In this document: in pieces, positions 61,434-64,000 of the stretch
How the letters are laid out: each line of letters starts with the position of its first letter
Numbering within the stretch: position 1 is the stretch's first letter
Assembly: GCF_013912375.1 (NCBI RefSeq)
Contig: NZ_JACETV010000001.1
Span: forward strand, 62,001 to 126,000
Source of the DNA: Emticicia sp. BO119
Lineage (GTDB): Bacteria; Bacteroidota; Bacteroidia; Cytophagales; Spirosomataceae
DNA length: 64,000 bases
Direction of reading: 5' to 3'
Program-made: the position numbers and the translations under genes
The notes under the pieces: model-generated
The model's database searches: none
What the model was told of the DNA's origin: nothing
Seen by the model: the letters and a program-made list of their open reading frames with translations, nothing else

Positions 61434-63247
61434 TGGACTTTTTATTTTATCTCGTTCAGGTAAATCTGTACTTAATACTGTTTTACTCGTTTTATCGGCT
61501 CGTACTTTTCGGTGAAACCTTTCACCACCTCAACCGGGCTTATTTAATCGTATCAGCATTGTTATCGTTCGGTATTCCACTCTGGTATTCCGAGTATGTG
61601 CAATCATGGTTTATCACCAAAGAAATCAACGAGGTGTTTTATACGCTTTATGACCCCTCAATGATTCTGATACGACCAACGAAAGGAGTCAGTTTTACCT
61701 GGGCGAATATTTTAGAAGGACTATACATCGTAGGTATCAGTATTTTTACCATTCGTCTGGTTATTACTCTACTCCAGTTGATTGTAGTACTAAAAAACAA
61801 GGATTTTGAGAAGTTCACAGCCTTTTCTTTTTTCGGCTACAGTTTTGTTGACGAAACCTTAAAGAAACGGGATACAATTCTGGCACATGAGCACGTGCAT
61901 ATACAACAACTGCATTCTGCCGATGTAATGATTTTCGAGGTGATTGCTATACTGAACTGGTTTAATCCGGTAGTGTATCAGTATAAAAAAGACATCAAGC
62001 ATATCCATGAATTTATTGCCGATGACATTGCGGCCCAAAACGAAAGCTCAAAGGCCGATTACGCCATGTTGCTCTTTACACAGGAATTCGGGTTACAGCC
62101 CGACCAGCTAACCAATCGGTTTTTTACACATTCAACCCTTAAACGCCGTATCCAGATGCTAAGTAAACCACGCTCTCGTAATATTATGTTAATGAAATAT
62201 GGTTTAGCAGTACCCTTGTTTGTATTAATGCTGGTGCTTTCCTCGGCTACAGTTGTGACCAATCAGGTACTTGATCTGGTAGAGGTGAAACTCTCTGGAC
62301 TCAAAGAAAGTAGCGTAGGTTTTGAAACTCCTGCTAATGCGAGTGCTAAAAAAGATATCCTATTGGAAGAGGCTAACGATAAAGTTATTACAGGCAAGGT
62401 AATTTCTGCTGATGATGGTAAGCCTTTACCGGGCGTGAATGTTGAAGTAGTAAACAAAAACAGAGGTACAACAACCAATACCGACGGAGATTTTAAAATT
62501 AATGTTTCGGATACTGACAAATTACGCTTTAGTTTTAATGGTTTTGAAACTACAGATATAACAGTAGGTGATAAAACGGCAATGATTGTGTCGCTCAAAT
62601 TAAAGCAACCGACTGAGTCTTCACTAGAGCAAGTAGAGATAAAAGTCGGCAAAAAGACTGTAGAGAACGATAGTGAGGTTTTTGATTCGGTAGAGGAGAA
62701 TCCTGAATACCCGGGTGGTGTAAAGCAACTATATACTTTTATCAACAATAATTTAAGGTACCCGATTGAAGCAGCACAGAATAATATTACCGGAAAAGTA
62801 TTCGTAAAATTCGTTGTCAGAAAAGATGGGAGTATCAGCGATTTAAAGATTCTGAAAGGTATCGGTTATGGTTGTGATGAAGAAGCCGTAAGAGTGATTT
62901 CGCAACTACCCCGTTGGAAGCCCGGCAAACAAAATGGCAAACTTGTAAATGTCATGTTTACGATGCCGATTAATTTCGTAATAGATGCGGATAAGAGTAC
63001 TATGGAAATTGTTACACCGGACACTGATACAGCTATTAGAATTAGGGGTATGAATGATAAGAATCCTCTTTTTATTCTTGATGGAAAGGAGATAAAAGAA
63101 GAAGAACTAAAGAAATTAGATACCAAGAATATTCAAACTATTACCGTTCTTAGAGACGAAGCATCAACTAAAGTCTATGGCGCAAAAGGAAAAGATGGAG
63201 TGATAATTCTGAGTACAAAAGCAGAAGGTACAGAAACAAAGAAATAG
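61433..63247 (+). CDS. M56 peptidase fused to CarboxypepD-reg, TonB-C and plug-like domains
   Basis: 604 aa from ATG 61433. Membrane sensor-peptidase part (about 1-285): helices, HEHVH (His152, His156) and IHEFIADDIA. Then a carboxypeptidase-regulatory-like beta domain (about 315-390; VITGKVISADDGKPLPGVNVEV), a full TonB-C domain (about 420-515; EYPGGVKQLYTFINNNLRYP, IGYGCDEEAVRVISQLPRWKPG) and a tail (about 530-604) ending KVYGAKGKDGVIILSTK, which resembles the plug of SusC-type receptors. The same three modules are used by SusC/TonB systems, here placed on one sensor. An in-frame earlier ATG at 61343 overlaps the TonB gene and is not a plausible start. Confidence 0.88.
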   Translation: MDFLFYLVQVNLYLILFYSFYRLVLFGETFHHLNRAYLIVSALLSFGIPLWYSEYVQSWFITKEINEVFYTLYDPSMILIRPTKGVSFTWANILEGLYIVGISIFTIRLVITLLQLIVVLKNKDFEKFTAFSFFGYSFVDETLKKRDTILAHEHVHIQQLHSADVMIFEVIAILNWFNPVVYQYKKDIKHIHEFIADDIAAQNESSKADYAMLLFTQEFGLQPDQLTNRFFTHSTLKRRIQMLSKPRSRNIMLMKYGLAVPLFVLMLVLSSATVVTNQVLDLVEVKLSGLKESSVGFETPANASAKKDILLEEANDKVITGKVISADDGKPLPGVNVEVVNKNRGTTTNTDGDFKINVSDTDKLRFSFNGFETTDITVGDKTAMIVSLKLKQPTESSLEQVEIKVGKKTVENDSEVFDSVEENPEYPGGVKQLYTFINNNLRYPIEAAQNNITGKVFVKFVVRKDGSISDLKILKGIGYGCDEEAVRVISQLPRWKPGKQNGKLVNVMFTMPINFVIDADKSTMEIVTPDTDTAIRIRGMNDKNPLFILDGKEIKEEELKKLDTKNIQTITVLRDEASTKVYGAKGKDGVIILSTKAEGTETKK

Positions 63248-63248
63248 T

Positions 63249-64000
63249 TTACACTTTGTCTTCTTTAGCTTGCAAATGCTCCTGATGCTTCCATAGTTCC
63301 TGAAATACGGCACTATATTCTTTCAAATGCTTGAATGTGCCTTCATCTACAAGCCGGCCGTCTTGCAGAATATACACATAGTCAAATTTGGTCAATAGGT
63401 GCAAGCGGTGTAATGAGGAAAGTACAGCCTTGTCTTTAAATTCCTTGAATAGTTTGTTATAAATCTGCACTTCTGTTTTGGGGTCGACGCTACTGGTTGG
63501 CTCGTCGAGTAAGACGATTTCGCTCATGCGGGCTGCCAGTACACCTCTTGCCAGTGCCAGCCTTTGTTTTTGTCCACCAGAAAGATTAACCCCTTTCTCC
63601 TGGATATTTGACTCTAACCCTTTTGGTAAATGGTGAATTACTTCTTTAAAATGAGCGGTTTCACTTACATTCATGATGTCTTCTTCTTCAAAAGGCAAAC
63701 CTAAGGTTATGTTATAAGCAATCGTATTCTCAAAGATTTCAGGCTCCTGCGGGAAAAGTGTGATTGTTTCAGAAATAATATCTAATGAATCATACATTAT
63801 GCCATCAATCGAAACTTTTACTTCTGGTTGGGCATCATACAATCCTCTTAATAGTGCTAATAATGTACTTTTACCACTGCCACTTTCGCCAATAAAAGCG
63901 ATCTTTTTACCCTTTTCAATCAGAATGCTCAGGTTATGCAGGCTATGAGCCGTTTTGTCTTCTTCATAAGTATCATTATGTGAAAAATTAAGTCCTGAAA
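63249..64000 (-). CDS. ABC transporter ATP-binding domain (5' end cut by window edge)
   Basis: About 250 C-terminal residues visible; the gene starts beyond the right edge. Nucleotide-binding domain of an ABC exporter: Walker A GESGSGKST (about 63884-63910), Q-loop region ITLFPQEPEIFENTIAYN, signature LSGGQKQRLALARG, Walker B IVLLDEPTSSVD and a late SSLHRLHLL with the switch His. The missing part probably contains the membrane domain (ABCB-like half transporter); substrate unknown. Its stop is 1 nt from the M56 gene stop (convergent). Confidence 0.9.
   Translation of the reverse strand, partial: SGLNFSHNDTYEEDKTAHSLHNLSILIEKGKKIAFIGESGSGKSTLLALLRGLYDAQPEVKVSIDGIMYDSLDIISETITLFPQEPEIFENTIAYNITLGLPFEEEDIMNVSETAHFKEVIHHLPKGLESNIQEKGVNLSGGQKQRLALARGVLAARMSEIVLLDEPTSSVDPKTEVQIYNKLFKEFKDKAVLSSLHRLHLLTKFDYVYILQDGRLVDEGTFKHLKEYSAVFQELWKHQEHLQAKEDKV

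Noticed and set aside
58934-63247. Beta-lactam resistance operon
   Set aside because: BlaI and M56 proteins are present, but there is no beta-lactamase or PBP2a gene, and the sensors lack a penicillin-binding domain.
1-64000. tRNA, rRNA, CRISPR and insertion-sequence search by eye
   Set aside because: No cloverleaf with a T-loop GGTTCGAATCC-like motif, no evenly spaced direct repeats with unique spacers, and no transposase frame were found; weak cases could be missed without software.

Overview
The window reads as chromosomal DNA of a Bacteroidota bacterium, most likely of the order Cytophagales (Spirosomaceae-like; the rank is inferred from gene content, no 16S is present). The evidence is: -7 promoter boxes of the Bacteroidota form TAnnTTTG, absence of clear Shine-Dalgarno sequences, a type IX secretion sorting domain, a fused MurF-alanine racemase, DUF3822 next to coaD, TonB-dependent receptor and M56/TonB proteins, and Tat-type Gfo/Idh/MocA oxidoreductases. 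Coding density is high. I see no tRNA, rRNA, CRISPR array, insertion sequence or prophage.

Layout. 1-8.3 kb: a truncated family 2 glycosyltransferase, a secreted protein, a NodB-type deacetylase, an M1 peptidase, then a nitrilase-type amidase with an arginase-family protein, and ligA. 8.6-16.8 kb: NUDIX, DUF3822-coaD, a lipoprotein, murF-alr, a SUMF1-fold secreted protein, a two-gene membrane unit containing a plant-like wax-synthase (MBOAT) homologue, and a RibD-like reductase. 16.9-20.7 kb: DUF4199, a membrane-anchored LuxR-type protein behind a double-thioredoxin protein, and a Tat oxidoreductase. 20.7-27.2 kb: a tripartite RND efflux system with a divergent stand-alone LytTR regulator. 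27.2-30.3 kb: aroQ, xerD, a PfkB kinase and a PLC-like phosphodiesterase.

30.6-37.8 kb is a four-gene signalling island (PAS kinase, receiver, receiver-PAS-GAF kinase, receiver) without a DNA-binding output. It is followed by panC, alanine dehydrogenase, tsaE and the elongasome pair mrdA-rodA (37.8-44.4 kb). 44.5-56 kb is almost all on the minus strand: GH16 glucanase, TonB receptor, Gfo/Idh oxidoreductase, lipoprotein, an isolated rhodanese-nuoA-nuoB operon closed by a terminator, a T9SS-exported protein, a PASTA protein and a POT peptide transporter.

56-57.3 kb has no intact gene of normal size. It holds a compact unit (palindrome, consensus promoter, about 170 nt transcript with a 15-codon ORF, terminator) and what may be a decayed gene. 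57.3-63.2 kb carries a dienelactone-hydrolase-like protein, a di-heme cytochrome, and a BlaI / M56-TonB / TonB / M56-carboxypeptidase-regulatory-TonB-plug cluster whose promoter is covered by two identical dyads 20 bp apart. That cluster is the best candidate here for an under-described system. A truncated ABC exporter ATPase runs off the right edge.
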